The notes: generated by a model not told the origin, from the sequence alone. A stretch of 64,000 nucleotides of DNA from Streptomyces sp. WM6378 (GCF_001279695.1 NZ_LGDD01000081.1:1-64000), one strand, 5' to 3'. Shown: positions 41,025 to 50,488, counted from the stretch's first letter. Numbers and translations: made by a program.

Positions 41025-42587
41025 TCAGTTGGTGCCGAGGACGGCGAACAGGTACTGCGGGCCGTTCGTGTCCTTGTCCGTCAGGCGATCGCCTATGTAC
41101 AGCCGGCCCTTGTCGTACAGCAGGTCGTTGGTGCCCATGTTGAAGGCTCCCAAGGCAGGGGTGAGGATCTTGTCGTCGTTCGGGAGCTCCATGAGGACGG
41201 TCTGTTTCAGGGTGGCGCCGTCGATGCTGACCACGGCGCTGTGTCCTTGGTAGGGCGGGGTGCGCAGGGCGATGACGTTGTTGCCGTCCATGCGGATGGG
41301 GAAGAGTTTCCGCTCGTCGCCGGCGTCGGCGCGGCCCGGCACCGGCTTACCGGTGGCGAGGTCGAAGGCGACGAACTCGTTGGTGTGGCCCGGTACATCC
41401 GGTGAGGCGTTGTCGTGGTCAGTGGTCGGCAGGAACAGCTTGCCGCCGCCGGCGAGGGGGCCGCGGCACGTTCCCACCTGGGCCACCTTGCACTCGATGG
41501 CGTACTTCTCGTTGGGGATCGTGATGTGGGCGAGTTCCTTGCCGGTCGTGTCGTCGACCGAGTAGATGTCGGAGATCTTGGCGACGTCTCCGTCGCCTGG
41601 ATAGCCGCCGATGACCAGGGGCTTGGTGGACAGAACGTACATGTACCTGAATGCCGAGGACACCTTGTAGGTGGAGAGCGGCTGGCCGGTCGCCGGGTTC
41701 AACGTCTGTACCGAGAGGGTGGGGTGGTAGACGTCGCCGCATTGGCGGACGGTGACCAGCACTGGGCCACCGGCGTAACCGTTGTCCAGGCAGTTGTCGG
41801 CGGTGACCTGTGGCTTCCACAGCTGCTTGCCCGTGGCTATGTCCCAGGCGGTACCTCCGTCGTTCTCGCCACCCACCGCGGCGGTGCCGCCGCTGATGGC
41901 GATCTCCGCGGCCCCGACCTTGCGGTCACCTGAGCCGGACACGGCGACGCCGGAGGTGGGCATGGTCGCGTGCCAGAGCAGTTTGCCGGTGTTGACATTG
42001 ACCGCCGCGACCTCCGTGCAGAGCCCGCCGTCGAAATCGGGCAACTTCTCACCCTCGTACGCGATCACGGTGACGCCGTCTGCCGTGATCTGCGGGGTGG
42101 TGACGCACACCGGGGTTGGCAGGGGGAGCTTCCACCGCTGAGTCCCCTTGGCCGGGTCGTAGCCGCCGATCTCCTTGAGCCCTGTCTTGGCATACACCGT
42201 GTCGGTGAGCCACTCCCCGAAGACGCGGTCCCCGAGGCTGTTGGTGGCCTTGGGCGTGTACTGGTTGAAGAGCATCTTGGCGGAGGGCGGGGCGGCCTGA
42301 GAGGCGTGGTTGCCGTCGTTGCCGTCGGCACCCTTGCCGGCGTTGGCAGCGGGCTTGCTGCTGTCGCTGTCGCCCCCCGACGTCAGGTACCAGGTGCCGC
42401 AGCCGAGTACGAGAGCGGATCCCGCGATGATGGCGACGATCCCCGGCCAGAGCCGGGCGCGCCGTGCGGCCGGAGGGGGAACGTTCGGCGGCGCGGTGGG
42501 CATCGGCGGAACGGCCGGACCGAATCTCGCAGGGGGCGGCCCGAATCCCTGCGGAGCACCGGGCGCGGGTGGTGGGGGGTAGCTCAT
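41025..42587 (-). CDS. membrane-anchored PQQ-type beta-propeller protein
   Basis: A 520-residue protein. A Pro-rich cytosolic start (MSYPPPPAPGAPQGFGPPPA) precedes one membrane helix (LWPGIVAIIAGSALVLGCGTW), then an extracellular domain made of repeats of the PQQ-propeller type: IGGYDPAKGTQRWKLPLP, VAAVNVNTGKLLWHATMP, TAWDIATGKQLWKPQVTA, YSVDDTTGKELAHITIPN. The D-x-x-T-G-K-x-x-W blade signature is repeated at least five times. Function is unknown; such proteins often scaffold outer surface complexes. The zinc-ribbon membrane protein lies 103 bp upstream on the same strand. Confidence 0.82.
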   Translation of the reverse strand: MSYPPPPAPGAPQGFGPPPARFGPAVPPMPTAPPNVPPPAARRARLWPGIVAIIAGSALVLGCGTWYLTSGGDSDSSKPAANAGKGADGNDGNHASQAAPPSAKMLFNQYTPKATNSLGDRVFGEWLTDTVYAKTGLKEIGGYDPAKGTQRWKLPLPTPVCVTTPQITADGVTVIAYEGEKLPDFDGGLCTEVAAVNVNTGKLLWHATMPTSGVAVSGSGDRKVGAAEIAISGGTAAVGGENDGGTAWDIATGKQLWKPQVTADNCLDNGYAGGPVLVTVRQCGDVYHPTLSVQTLNPATGQPLSTYKVSSAFRYMYVLSTKPLVIGGYPGDGDVAKISDIYSVDDTTGKELAHITIPNEKYAIECKVAQVGTCRGPLAGGGKLFLPTTDHDNASPDVPGHTNEFVAFDLATGKPVPGRADAGDERKLFPIRMDGNNVIALRTPPYQGHSAVVSIDGATLKQTVLMELPNDDKILTPALGAFNMGTNDLLYDKGRLYIGDRLTDKDTNGPQYLFAVLGTN

Positions 42588-42631
42588 GACGGTACGTACC
42601 TCAGCAGAAGGAAAGTTGGCGGCACAACAGC

Positions 42632-42667
42632 GGCCCCCACGAGGGGAGCTGCCTGGCCGTGGGGGCC
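42632..42667 (-). terminator. hairpin after zinc-ribbon membrane protein
   Basis: Perfect 10-bp stem GGCCCCCACG / CGTGGGGGCC with a 16-nt loop, 24 bp downstream of the stop at 42691. It would limit read-through into the propeller gene. Confidence 0.6.
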
Positions 42668-42690
42668 GGTGCCGTGTCGGTGGCTGGGTG

Positions 42691-43227
42691 TCAGGACGTC
42701 AGATCGTTGATGATGTGGGAGAGGGCCCATATCGCCCAGGCCAGGGGGAGCAGGGCGGCCAGGGAACTGGCGCGCCGCAGCACCGGTGTTCCGGGGGACA
42801 GTTGCGGGCCGGGCTGCCCGGGAATCGGTGCGGGCAGTTTGTTGATCTGCGCGAGGGCGACGCGGTTGATGATCAGGGTGCCGGGGGTGAACAGGACCAG
42901 GGACAGGGGAGACCACCAGCCCTGCCACACCGTCTCGCTGGTCACCTCGCGGTAGATCGCGAGGCCGCACGGCCGGCAGAACGGCCCGTCCACGCGCGAG
43001 AACCGCATCCACATCAACACGCCGTGATGCGACCGGAACGTCGCGAACGCGGCCGGGAGCGCACCACAGATTCTGCACGTCAGAGGCGGTGCCACCAACG
43101 CGGGCATGAGCGGAGCAGCCCCGGGCGCGGGCGGTCCGAAAGAGCCGGGCTGCGGCGTACCGGGGTGCGGTGCCATCTGGTGGGGGACGGGGGAGGGCGG
43201 GAAGCCCTGCCACTGGGGGCTGGTCAC
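42691..43227 (-). CDS. membrane protein with Cys zinc-ribbon
   Basis: A 178-residue protein; GTG 43227. A Pro/Gly-rich N-terminus is followed by a treble-clef-like metal site, APPLTCRICGALPAAF and GPFCRPCGLAIYREVT (C-x2-C ... C-x2-C), and then two hydrophobic segments (WWSPLSLVLFTPGTLIINRV and LAALLPLAWAIWALSHIIND). It resembles small streptomycete membrane proteins of unknown role. The Pro-rich N-terminus is shared in style with the propeller protein. Confidence 0.7.
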   Translation of the reverse strand: MTSPQWQGFPPSPVPHQMAPHPGTPQPGSFGPPAPGAAPLMPALVAPPLTCRICGALPAAFATFRSHHGVLMWMRFSRVDGPFCRPCGLAIYREVTSETVWQGWWSPLSLVLFTPGTLIINRVALAQINKLPAPIPGQPGPQLSPGTPVLRRASSLAALLPLAWAIWALSHIINDLTS

Positions 43228-43570
43228 GGGAGTTGGGTTCCTCGCTCGGGGCAGACAGGGCCCTGCACCGTCAACGGGCTGAATGGGATGGACAGTTGGA
43301 GAGGTACGGGCGGCAAGTGATCCTCGTCGGCGTGCCGCACCTCACTCTTTGTCATGAACGCCACCTTAAACAGCCTCGGGCTCACGCACCTGAGTACCCC
43401 TACTCAGCCCGCGCCTGCGGCGTCGTAGCGTGGTCAGCCGGATTCCCCTGCTGAGGCGCCGTCGGCGAATGCGTCGGGTCACCTCGCCTTGGCGAGGCCG
43501 AGCTCGTCCGGGCGGAGTCCGGCAAGGAGGCGAGCCGCGCAAGCCGGCGCGGTCCCACCCTTCTCACCAC
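43228..43570. other. intergenic, no gene seen
   Basis: 343 bp with no coding sequence that I can support. A hairpin (CACCCTTCTC / GAGAAGGGTG, 43556-43592) at the right end partly overlaps a transposase remnant. Confidence 0.45.
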
Positions 43571-43684
43571 TCAGATGTGGCGGAGAAGGGTGAAGCCCGC
43601 TCGTCCGTGTATCTGGCGCGCGATCCGTTTGGTCTTGGTGGTGACGCCCTCGGCGGGGTCGTTGCCGTACGGGACTGTGAGTTT
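43571..43684 (-). pseudogene. C-terminal remnant of an ISL3-type transposase
   Basis: Reading the minus strand gives LTVPYGNDPAEGVTTKTKRI then ARQIHGRAGFTLLRHI and a TGA. This matches the well-conserved end of ISL3/IS204-type transposases (S-N-G-x-x-E-G-x-N-x-K-x-K-x-x-K-R-Q-M-Y-G-R-A-G-F-x-L-L-R). Nothing upstream continues the transposase, and the terminal inverted repeat is not visible, so only the last 37 residues remain. Confidence 0.72.
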
Positions 43685-43915
43685 GTCCTAACCTTCCTTC
43701 CAAGCGAAGCGCGGGTCTGAGTCGATCATTCGTAAGATCGGCGGGCCCAGGGGTTTCGGGTATGGCTGTGAGCTTGTCGCCCTTGGATGGCTCAAAGAAC
43801 TTGGCCGCCCGGAGCCCCGCGACGACTCGACCACTTGACGGGCCTGCCAGTCGCACAGTGATCCGCGGGTCCCCCGCCATGCGGGCAACCTGGGCCGCTC
43901 TGACAGGGTAGGGGC

Positions 43916-44419
43916 ATGGGCGAGCTGATTGAGCGAGTAGATGTACAGGACCACGTTATCGGCGTGGTGGAGCGAGGCGACGCGGTACGCAACGGGTGGT
44001 ACTACCGCATGTCCATGGTGCTCTGCCGAGACCACGACGGGCGGTATCTGGTCCATCAGCGTCCAAAGAACAGCTCCCGCTTTCCGGGACAGTACAGCTG
44101 GCTGGTCGCAGGTGCAGTCGGCGTGGGTGAGTCCTACGAGGCCGCGGCCGGCCGGGAACTTGCCGAGGAGATGGGCGTGACGGCCGCCGTGACGCCCCTG
44201 TTCAAGTTCCTGTGCGACGGCGAACTCGGTCCCTACTGGTTCGCTGTTCACGAAGCGACGATCGACCCGGTCCAGCTCCAGCCGAGCAGGGAGGAAATTG
44301 GCTGGTGCGACTGGCTCGCCGAGCGCGAGCTGACCGTGCTGGTGGACCAGTGGCCATTTGTCAGCGACAGCCGGGACGCATTCGAGCGCTATCTGAAGTA
44401 CCGCTCTGCGGTCGTCTAA
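43916..44419 (+). CDS. Nudix hydrolase
   Basis: A 167-residue Nudix protein. The box is GAVGVGESYEAAAGRELAEE-MGV (G-x5-E-x7-R-E-L-x-E-E-x-G-V, about residues 63-85), following RYLVHQRPKNSSRFPGQYSW. This N-terminal VHQR-P-x-x-x-x-x-F-P-G-x-W pattern is typical of isopentenyl-diphosphate-isomerase-like Nudix proteins. If it is one, it would fit the terpenoid enzymes to its right, but a general nucleotide-diphosphate hydrolase is equally possible. Confidence 0.88.
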   Translation: MGELIERVDVQDHVIGVVERGDAVRNGWYYRMSMVLCRDHDGRYLVHQRPKNSSRFPGQYSWLVAGAVGVGESYEAAAGRELAEEMGVTAAVTPLFKFLCDGELGPYWFAVHEATIDPVQLQPSREEIGWCDWLAERELTVLVDQWPFVSDSRDAFERYLKYRSAVV

Positions 44420-44501
44420 TGATCTTCCTGGCTGTCGGTTGGCTCAGAGAACAAGGGTGGGGTGGCGCTGCGTTCGGCAACTCCACCCCACCTCCACTCT
44501 G

Positions 44502-45740
44502 TCAGGCAGCCGGCCGGGCCTCTGTACCTTCTCGGGAACGCTCAGCCAGCGGGTGAACCAGGAAGCGCGCGATGCGCAGGAGGCGTTCGCGCTCCTCACT
44601 CGCTGGTGTGTCCTCCCCCGGCAGAACGACGGGCGGGCCTTCTGGTGGCGCGATGTCCGGGCGGCTCCGCTGGGCGAACTGCTCGCGTGCGATGTGCAGC
44701 TGCTGCACGGCTTCCTGGAGTGCGGCAGCGGCGGCCAGTGCCTCCCTGTCGGCTTCGGTCAGGTCGGAGGCCGAACGTCGGACGTCGTCGATAACGTCCT
44801 GTGAGACCCACGGACGCAGTGTCCGGATGCCGTCCAGGATCTCAATGACCCGGCGGTGCAGGTTGAACGAGACATTGGCCGGGAGCTGGCCCCCCTGGCC
44901 CGGAGTGCTGTCAGGGTTGAAGGCGAGGTCGTCGTCCACCTGGCCAACGACCAGTTCCCAGAGCGGCTGCAGCGTCGTGTAATCGCGCCGCTCACGCAGC
45001 CAGGCGCCGACGGCCGATCCGGACAGGCCGTAGCACATGATGATGGTGCCGAACGCTCCGAAGGAGGAACCGAAGACGCCTACGGTGTCGAGGGCGTGGC
45101 TTCCGCATACTGCCGCGACGATGGCCGGAGCCGAGCAGACGACGTAGCCGAAGATGGCGAGCATCGCATAGCCGAACACTGCGAGCGAGTGCTGCAGGCC
45201 ATGGTCCGAGACTTCAGCACGCCGACACTGACGGTACGCGTTCAGAGTCCCGCTGGTCAGCGTGGCAAGGAACACCGCGAGGAAGATCAGCACGAAAGGA
45301 TCGTCCGTGAACGCGGTGTTGAACTTGAGGGGGTCCGCAGGCCCGGACAGGTCGGCCGCGGCGAACGCCGCCACCATAAGGCACCCCGAGGCTACATAGC
45401 CGACGCTCCAGGCGGTGACCTGGGTCCGCCTGCGCTTCGGGACCTCCAGCAGCGCCGAGTCCCAGAGCAGCGTGATCAGATGCACCAGCGCGAAACACGC
45501 GAGGATGCCGACATAGACAGGCAGGGTGGCGAAGCTCGGCTGCCCCGTCCAGTCACCCAGGGTTCGGTACCCCACGGGCGAGGCCATCACGTAGACCAGA
45601 GTGGCGCAAAACAACATGCTGGTGGTCAGTGCGAGCGTGGTTGTCGGGTCGCGGCGCAGCGCCAGGGCTTTCCACGCGGCTATCGCGAGCGTGATGACCG
45701 ATATGGCCAAGTAAACAATGTTGGATGCATCTTCAGACAC
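44502..45740 (-). CDS. MAB_1171c-type membrane protein
   Basis: A 412-residue protein with about seven hydrophobic segments in the first 240 residues (IVYLAISVITLAIAAWKALA; TLPVYVGILACFALVHLITL; VLIFLAVFLATLTSGTLNAY) and a soluble helical C-terminal half starting RRDYTTLQPLWELVVGQVDD. The W-L-x-x-x-R-x-x-x-x-L-x-P-L-W junction and the later LHRRVIEILDGIRTLRPWVS match the second copy at 56531 (LRPLWKALASVLPAD; NRLDQRILEITDGAVPLAAW). The GTG start has its ribosome site too close, so the start is uncertain. It is divergent from the FAD monooxygenase. Confidence 0.75.
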   Translation of the reverse strand: MSEDASNIVYLAISVITLAIAAWKALALRRDPTTTLALTTSMLFCATLVYVMASPVGYRTLGDWTGQPSFATLPVYVGILACFALVHLITLLWDSALLEVPKRRRTQVTAWSVGYVASGCLMVAAFAAADLSGPADPLKFNTAFTDDPFVLIFLAVFLATLTSGTLNAYRQCRRAEVSDHGLQHSLAVFGYAMLAIFGYVVCSAPAIVAAVCGSHALDTVGVFGSSFGAFGTIIMCYGLSGSAVGAWLRERRDYTTLQPLWELVVGQVDDDLAFNPDSTPGQGGQLPANVSFNLHRRVIEILDGIRTLRPWVSQDVIDDVRRSASDLTEADREALAAAAALQEAVQQLHIAREQFAQRSRPDIAPPEGPPVVLPGEDTPASEERERLLRIARFLVHPLAERSREGTEARPAA

Positions 45741-45991
45741 CTCCCTTTTATATAGCCCGCGGGGTCATCAGCACGGCGGCAGGGCCCCGGCTCCGGCAAA
45801 CCGACAGACGTCGGCTCTATGCCCCGCCCATGTTGCGCCGGGTGCAGCCGTCGCCACTGTGATTCATACAGGCACTTTCGTACGCGCCGCACGACAAGGC
45901 CGGTAGTCTCCAAGTGCCGCGCAGGGCGGCGCTGTTCCGCGTACTGAGCAAGACCTGGCTGCGGCATGTCCGGCCAGGCATGGGGGACCCA

Positions 45992-47317
45992 ATGCGACGG
46001 GCTATCGTCCTCGGTGGATCGTTTGCCGGCCTGATGGCCGCGCGCGTACTCAGCGACCTCGCGGTGGAAGTCATCATCGTGGAGCCCGATCCGCTCGAGC
46101 CGGACAGTCTTGGCCGTGGCGCCCCGCATCGTGGGCAGTTGCACGCTTTGCTGGCCATGGGCCATACCCAGCTCGAGCGGTGGTTTCCCGGGATAACCGA
46201 CGAGTTGACCGCAGCTGGTGCGCGCACCGGGTCGGGATCCGCGGTGCAGTTCTACGTGGATGGCGTCCTGAAGGCTCCGGTCGTCCCGGACTCCACCATG
46301 CTCGGTGCGACCCGTCCCCTTCTTGAGCGCCACGTCCGAAGCCGAGTGCTGGGACTGCCCAACGTGCACCAGGTGCGCGGCCGGGCACGCGGGCTCACTC
46401 TCCTCGGCGGGCGGGTCGCCGGCGTTCGCTACACAGCCTCCGCTGATGACGACGGCGTGCTTGAGGAGTCTCTCGCCGCCGACCTGGTCGTCGACGCGAT
46501 GGGCAAAGCAAGCCGCCTGGCGTCGTGGCTGAGCGACGACGGCTGGGGTGTGGTGCCGGTGGACCGGATGACAGTCGACCTGGGGTATGCCACCGCCGCC
46601 TTCCGGCGCGGTACTGAACTGCCGGACCTCGTGATCGCGCACTCCTCGCCCGGGCCCTCCAGCGGATACCAGCCGACGCTGAGTGAAGCGGGTGCACTCG
46701 CTGCCGTAGAGGGCGACCGGTGGAGCGTCGTGCTCTCCGGCTACGCGGACCACGCGCCCAACCGTGATCCTGAGGAGTTCCTCGCACGCATGCGGCGATG
46801 CGTGAGTCCGCTCCGGCAGATCGCCGAGATCGGGGCTTTCGACGGTCCCGTGGAGCCGTTCCGGTTCCGCCAGAGCCAGCGCCGCAACTACCTGCGGCTG
46901 CTTCAGTTTCCGGGCGGCCTGGTCGTCGTGGGAGATGCCCTCGCGTCCGTCAACCCCATCTACGGGCAAGGCTTGACCCTCGCCATGCTGCAAGCCTCAT
47001 CGCTGCATGCGTACCTCCGTACCGGGGTGTCTCCGCACGTTCCGGCCCGGGGCTACTTCCAACGTGCTGCGGCTGTCGTCAATGCCGCGTGGCAGCTCTC
47101 CACAACGGCCGATCTGGCTCAGCCTCACGTGCGTGGGCCCTACCCTCCCGGGTACGCGATGACTCGCTGGGTCGGCGACCGGGTCATCGAGGCGTCGGTC
47201 AGGGACTCGGCCGTCAACACGGTCTTCATGGATGTTCTGCACATGCGGGCCCGCCCGCAGGCACTGAGCAGGCCCCGGGTCCTGCTACGGACAGCCCAGG
47301 TGCTTTTCCGGCCCTGA
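45992..47317 (+). CDS. FAD-dependent monooxygenase
   Basis: A 441-residue flavoprotein monooxygenase. FAD is bound through MRRAIVLGGSFAGLMAARVL (the G-x-G/S-x-x-G fold start) and LVVVGDALASVNPIYGQGLT (the G-D motif, about residue 310), with VDAMGKASRLASWL between. The start at 45992 is favoured by a GGGGGAC site; an ATG 12 bases upstream is also in frame. It resembles PHBH-type hydroxylases and epoxidases acting on aromatic or isoprenoid substrates. It is divergent from the MAB_1171c gene, with which it probably shares a 250-bp promoter region. Confidence 0.85.
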   Translation: MRRAIVLGGSFAGLMAARVLSDLAVEVIIVEPDPLEPDSLGRGAPHRGQLHALLAMGHTQLERWFPGITDELTAAGARTGSGSAVQFYVDGVLKAPVVPDSTMLGATRPLLERHVRSRVLGLPNVHQVRGRARGLTLLGGRVAGVRYTASADDDGVLEESLAADLVVDAMGKASRLASWLSDDGWGVVPVDRMTVDLGYATAAFRRGTELPDLVIAHSSPGPSSGYQPTLSEAGALAAVEGDRWSVVLSGYADHAPNRDPEEFLARMRRCVSPLRQIAEIGAFDGPVEPFRFRQSQRRNYLRLLQFPGGLVVVGDALASVNPIYGQGLTLAMLQASSLHAYLRTGVSPHVPARGYFQRAAAVVNAAWQLSTTADLAQPHVRGPYPPGYAMTRWVGDRVIEASVRDSAVNTVFMDVLHMRARPQALSRPRVLLRTAQVLFRP

Positions 47318-47475
47318 AGCCGGGCACCCTCCGTGGCCGGGATTTATGAGACACCGAGTGTCCGCGGCGACACCCTGTCGATGTGCGCAATGGCCGAGTG
47401 GCTTGCTCCGCCTCCTGGGAGTCGGGTGGACATGCCCGGTCTTCTCTGTGAGACACCTTCTGGCCTCGACTGGTT

Positions 47476-48114
47476 TCAGACTCCGGAGCGTCTGTGCGCG
47501 AGGGCCGAGCCAATGAAGCTGTCCTTGGTTGCAGCCCCGCCGAGCTTGAGGTGCCTCTGCACCATCACCGTGGCGAACGCCTCGGCGCGCCTCTCGTGTG
47601 GGTTGTCGTAGTGAGACCGCGCCAGCACCTTCCTGACGGCTTCCGGGTCTAGGTCCGGAAGCAGTTGGCGCACGGCCTCGGCCGCGGTCTCGGCCGACGC
47701 CGAGGTGTCTTGGGCCTCGGGTTCCTCGTCCCACAGGTGGTAGAGCTCGTGCATCGTGCTGTGGAGGCGGGTCAGTTCACTGGCGTTGGAGTCCACCACG
47801 ATGAAGTCCACCCTCCTGCCGCGAACACAGAACCCCGACACCTTCGCCGGCAGAGGCTCCTCGGCGATGGCGATCGGCCGACCCCGCTTCTGAGCAATCG
47901 CATCCACCAGGCTCTGCATATCGCGGACCCCGGACAGGCCCAGGTCCCGACGGATGAGCCGCGTGGTGGACCATGCCGACAGCTTGATGGCCAACTGGTG
48001 CTTGACCGCGGCATGCACAGAGCAGGCGAGACGGACAGGCAGGAAGCTGCGTCGTGTTCCCCGCTCCAGGGGGTTGCGCCCGTTCTGGTGAGTGCTCTCC
48101 GATGTCTCGCGCAT
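47476..48114 (-). CDS. ImmA/IrrE-type metallopeptidase, copy 1
   Basis: A 212-residue protein with the zinc-peptidase motif LTRLHSTMHELYHLWDEEPE (HELYH, about residue 120) and a later E-x-F-A (HERRAEAFATVMVQRHLKLG) as the third ligand. ImmA/IrrE peptidases cleave XRE repressors to switch on neighbouring genes. It is nearly identical from about residue 41 to the end to the copy at 54463 (shared RLIRRDLGLSGV, PLPAKVSGF, RGRRVDFIVVDSNASELTRL), but the N-terminal 40 residues differ. A palindrome lies upstream at 48172. Confidence 0.87.
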   Translation of the reverse strand: MRETSESTHQNGRNPLERGTRRSFLPVRLACSVHAAVKHQLAIKLSAWSTTRLIRRDLGLSGVRDMQSLVDAIAQKRGRPIAIAEEPLPAKVSGFCVRGRRVDFIVVDSNASELTRLHSTMHELYHLWDEEPEAQDTSASAETAAEAVRQLLPDLDPEAVRKVLARSHYDNPHERRAEAFATVMVQRHLKLGGAATKDSFIGSALAHRRSGV

Positions 48115-48171
48115 TCTCCGTCGTGGCCCTATCTCGTAACTGGGTTGGTGGCGGACTGCTATGCGCCTCTC

Positions 48172-48191
48172 GATGGTTCACCTGAACCATC
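48172..48191. promoter_or_regulatory. GATGGTTCA palindrome upstream of immA copy 1
   Basis: Perfect 9-bp arms GATGGTTCA / TGAACCATC around CC, 58 bp upstream of the start at 48114. It is the only operator-like feature in the 421-bp gap 48115-48536 apart from a terminator hairpin at 48400. Copy 2 has no equivalent, so the two copies may be regulated differently. Confidence 0.5.
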
Positions 48192-48399
48192 AGCACTATG
48201 GCCTGGCGCGTCACCTTTGCCTGTGTATGCCGGGCGTGACGGAACGCATGCTCATGCGGGGGCCGTCCGCCTGTCCGGCAAACTGCCTGGTGAGTGACAC
48301 CGTTCGGGACGCTGTTCGACGTCGGAGGTCAAGTAACAAGCTCAGCACCTGTTCCGCGGCTCAAGGCTCGCTCGCTTTGATGCGGGTTCAGCTGCATGC

Positions 48400-48427
48400 G
48401 GGTGCCGCCAGTTGTTCGGCGGCACCC
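48400..48427 (-). terminator. terminator of crystallin-like gene
   Basis: Perfect 10-bp stem GGGTGCCGCC / GGCGGCACCC with an 8-nt loop, 110 bp beyond the stop at 48537. The stem sequence is the same as at 14848-14876, with an unrelated loop. Confidence 0.6.
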
Positions 48428-48536
48428 CGTCCCGAGCCAGCCGCTTGCAATCGGCCCCTGCCATGAGCGGCCTTCGCCGTCCAGATACATCAGGCCAGCT
48501 GCCCCACCGCAGCCGGTGCCGACCACGTCGGTTGAG

Positions 48537-48881
48537 TCACGCGTCCTGGATGGCCTCTACCTTGAGCGAGGACACACCACCGTCCAGATGCTGGCCCACG
48601 CGGATGCCATCGCCACGCACGACTGTGCTGTACCCGGAGAAGTGGTCTCCGGAGAAGAGCGTGACCTGGAACCCCACTCCTACGAACACCGAGCCCACGG
48701 AGCCGGGGATCGAGGAACTCGTGTACTCGCCGGGTTCCAATATCTGAGAGTCTCCGCCGAATTCCCGCTCGGTGAACAGCACACAGGGATCTGTGTTTAT
48801 GAAGACGAACCCGTCCGTGGTGATGGACCCCGACTCGTGAAATCGGAAGTCGGAGGCGTGTAGGGACGACTCGATCTCCAT
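48537..48881 (-). CDS. beta/gamma-crystallin-fold protein
   Basis: A 114-residue protein with a clear crystallin motif pair: CVLFTEREFGGDSQILEPGE and VGFQVTLFSGDHFSGYSTVV, each with an aromatic-x-x-x-x-F-x-G-x-S signature, and GGVSSLKVE at the end. It has no signal peptide, unlike many bacterial secreted crystallins. These folds often bind calcium. Start ATG 48881 behind a GGAAG site. It sits between immA copy 1 and the P450 gene; its role there is unknown. Confidence 0.8.
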   Translation of the reverse strand: MEIESSLHASDFRFHESGSITTDGFVFINTDPCVLFTEREFGGDSQILEPGEYTSSSIPGSVGSVFVGVGFQVTLFSGDHFSGYSTVVRGDGIRVGQHLDGGVSSLKVEAIQDA

Positions 48882-49156
48882 GGCGTTGCCTTCCTACCGG
48901 GGCGCTGGGCGTGTAGTCGCCTAGCGCCGAACATGCTTGTTGACGGCGGTTGCTCGCAGCGGAGCAGCTCACGTACGCACGGTGTTGGCATGTGCTGCCT
49001 AATGCCGCGTCAAGCGCTGTTGTGAGCACGGTAGGTCTTTGGCTTGCTGCGCATCCGCAGGCCGATTCTCGCCCATATGTTTGCGCAGGACCATGCAAAG
49101 AAATTTCCTATACGAAGCGTATGGGAACGATCTGTTTACACGTGGGCAGCGAGTGT

Positions 49157-50488
49157 TCAGCGTGGCTGCACCGTGACGGGCGTGGGCGGGGGGCCCATGA
49201 TGAAACGTGGGGTGTGGCGGGCAGTGGGACTGCTGTGGTGGCGCAGGTCCCAGCTAGTGAGGATGACGGCGAGGGCGAGGATCAGTTCGTTCATGGCGAA
49301 GGTGTGACCGATGCACTTGCGGGTGCCTGCGCCGAACGGGAAAAAGTAGCGCCTCTGTTCGGGTGTGACGTTTTCCCGATTCCACCGGTCGGGGTCGAAC
49401 CGGTCGGGGTTCTCGAAGAGGTCGGGGTCGCGGTTCAGGGCGTACGGGCTGAAGACCACGGCCGTCTCCGGCGGGATGGTCCCCTCGGTCCAGGGCACGG
49501 GCGCGGTAGATATCCGGGTGCCCAGCCAGGCCGGCGGGTGGAGGCGGAGAGCCTCAGTGACGACCCGTCGCATGTAGTCGAGCCGGTCGATGTTCTCGTG
49601 GGCTGGGAGGCTGCCTCCCAGGACGTCGCGTAGCTCCTGGTGCAGGTCGCCAGCGACCTGGTACTGGTCGATAAGCCGGAGTGTCCACACCAGGGCCGCC
49701 GCCGTCGTCTCCACGCCCCCGAACACCATGCCGAGGACCTGGTCATGGACTGCCTGTTGAGGATTGGCCTCCTCTTCGCATGCCGGGACGACCTTGGACA
49801 GGACATCCCCAAAGTCCTCTCCGGCCGCGCGGTACTGGACAGTGACGCGGTTGATGGCCTGCCGGGTCCTGGCCATCTGCCGTTCATACCGCCGGTTGAC
49901 CGGGAGCGGGAGCTTGGCGAAGAGCTGGCCTGGGAAGAGGCTCCGCACGTAGATGCCTTGGCTGATGTCATCGAGTCCCGAGGCGAGCACGCTGGCCGCG
50001 TCGGCGGCGGCCGGCGCGGAGACCAGCGACCGCGTCACAGCAAGTGCGGCAAGGCGGTGCGCTTCGCGGTCAAGCCGGACAGTCTGGCCGGGCTTCCAGG
50101 AGGTGGCGACCTCGACGGCCGCCTCTCGTATGACGTCCGAGTAGGCCGGCATGCGAGAGGAGTGGAAAGCAGGATTCATCAGAGGGCGTTGGCGAGCGTG
50201 TTCACCGGCTGGGCAGGTGACCAGGTTGTCGCCGAGCGTGTCCTTCATCGACTCCGACAGTGGCCCCCCCTTGTCGAAGAGGTGTTGGTCGTCGACATGG
50301 ATCCGGTGGGCCAGCCGAGGGCTGGTGACTGCGAGGACGTCGCGGCGTGCGACGCGCAGACGTACCACCGGGCCATGGCTGGGTAACCGCCGGAAAAAGG
50401 CGAGCGGCGAGCGGGCCATGTGCGGGAGGTGCCCGAGCAAGGGCACAGCACCGGGGACCGTCGGAAAGGGCAGAGCAGGGGCGGTCAT
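49157..50488 (-). CDS. cytochrome P450
   Basis: A 443-residue P450; ATG 50488 after GAGGAC. Conserved parts: I-helix GMVFGGVETTAAALVWTLR (E-T-T oxygen-binding), K-helix VVTEALRLHPPAW (E-x-x-R), and the heme loop YFFPFGAGTRKCIGHTFAMN with the Cys ligand (about residue 390). The N-terminal VPGAVPLLGHLPHMARSPLA and AFFRRLPSHGPVVRLRV resemble terpene-oxidising P450s of the pentalenene-oxygenase type. With the FAD monooxygenase and the synthase-like enzyme at 58537 it may tailor a terpenoid. Redox partners are not encoded here. Confidence 0.93.
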   Translation of the reverse strand: MTAPALPFPTVPGAVPLLGHLPHMARSPLAFFRRLPSHGPVVRLRVARRDVLAVTSPRLAHRIHVDDQHLFDKGGPLSESMKDTLGDNLVTCPAGEHARQRPLMNPAFHSSRMPAYSDVIREAAVEVATSWKPGQTVRLDREAHRLAALAVTRSLVSAPAAADAASVLASGLDDISQGIYVRSLFPGQLFAKLPLPVNRRYERQMARTRQAINRVTVQYRAAGEDFGDVLSKVVPACEEEANPQQAVHDQVLGMVFGGVETTAAALVWTLRLIDQYQVAGDLHQELRDVLGGSLPAHENIDRLDYMRRVVTEALRLHPPAWLGTRISTAPVPWTEGTIPPETAVVFSPYALNRDPDLFENPDRFDPDRWNRENVTPEQRRYFFPFGAGTRKCIGHTFAMNELILALAVILTSWDLRHHSSPTARHTPRFIMGPPPTPVTVQPR

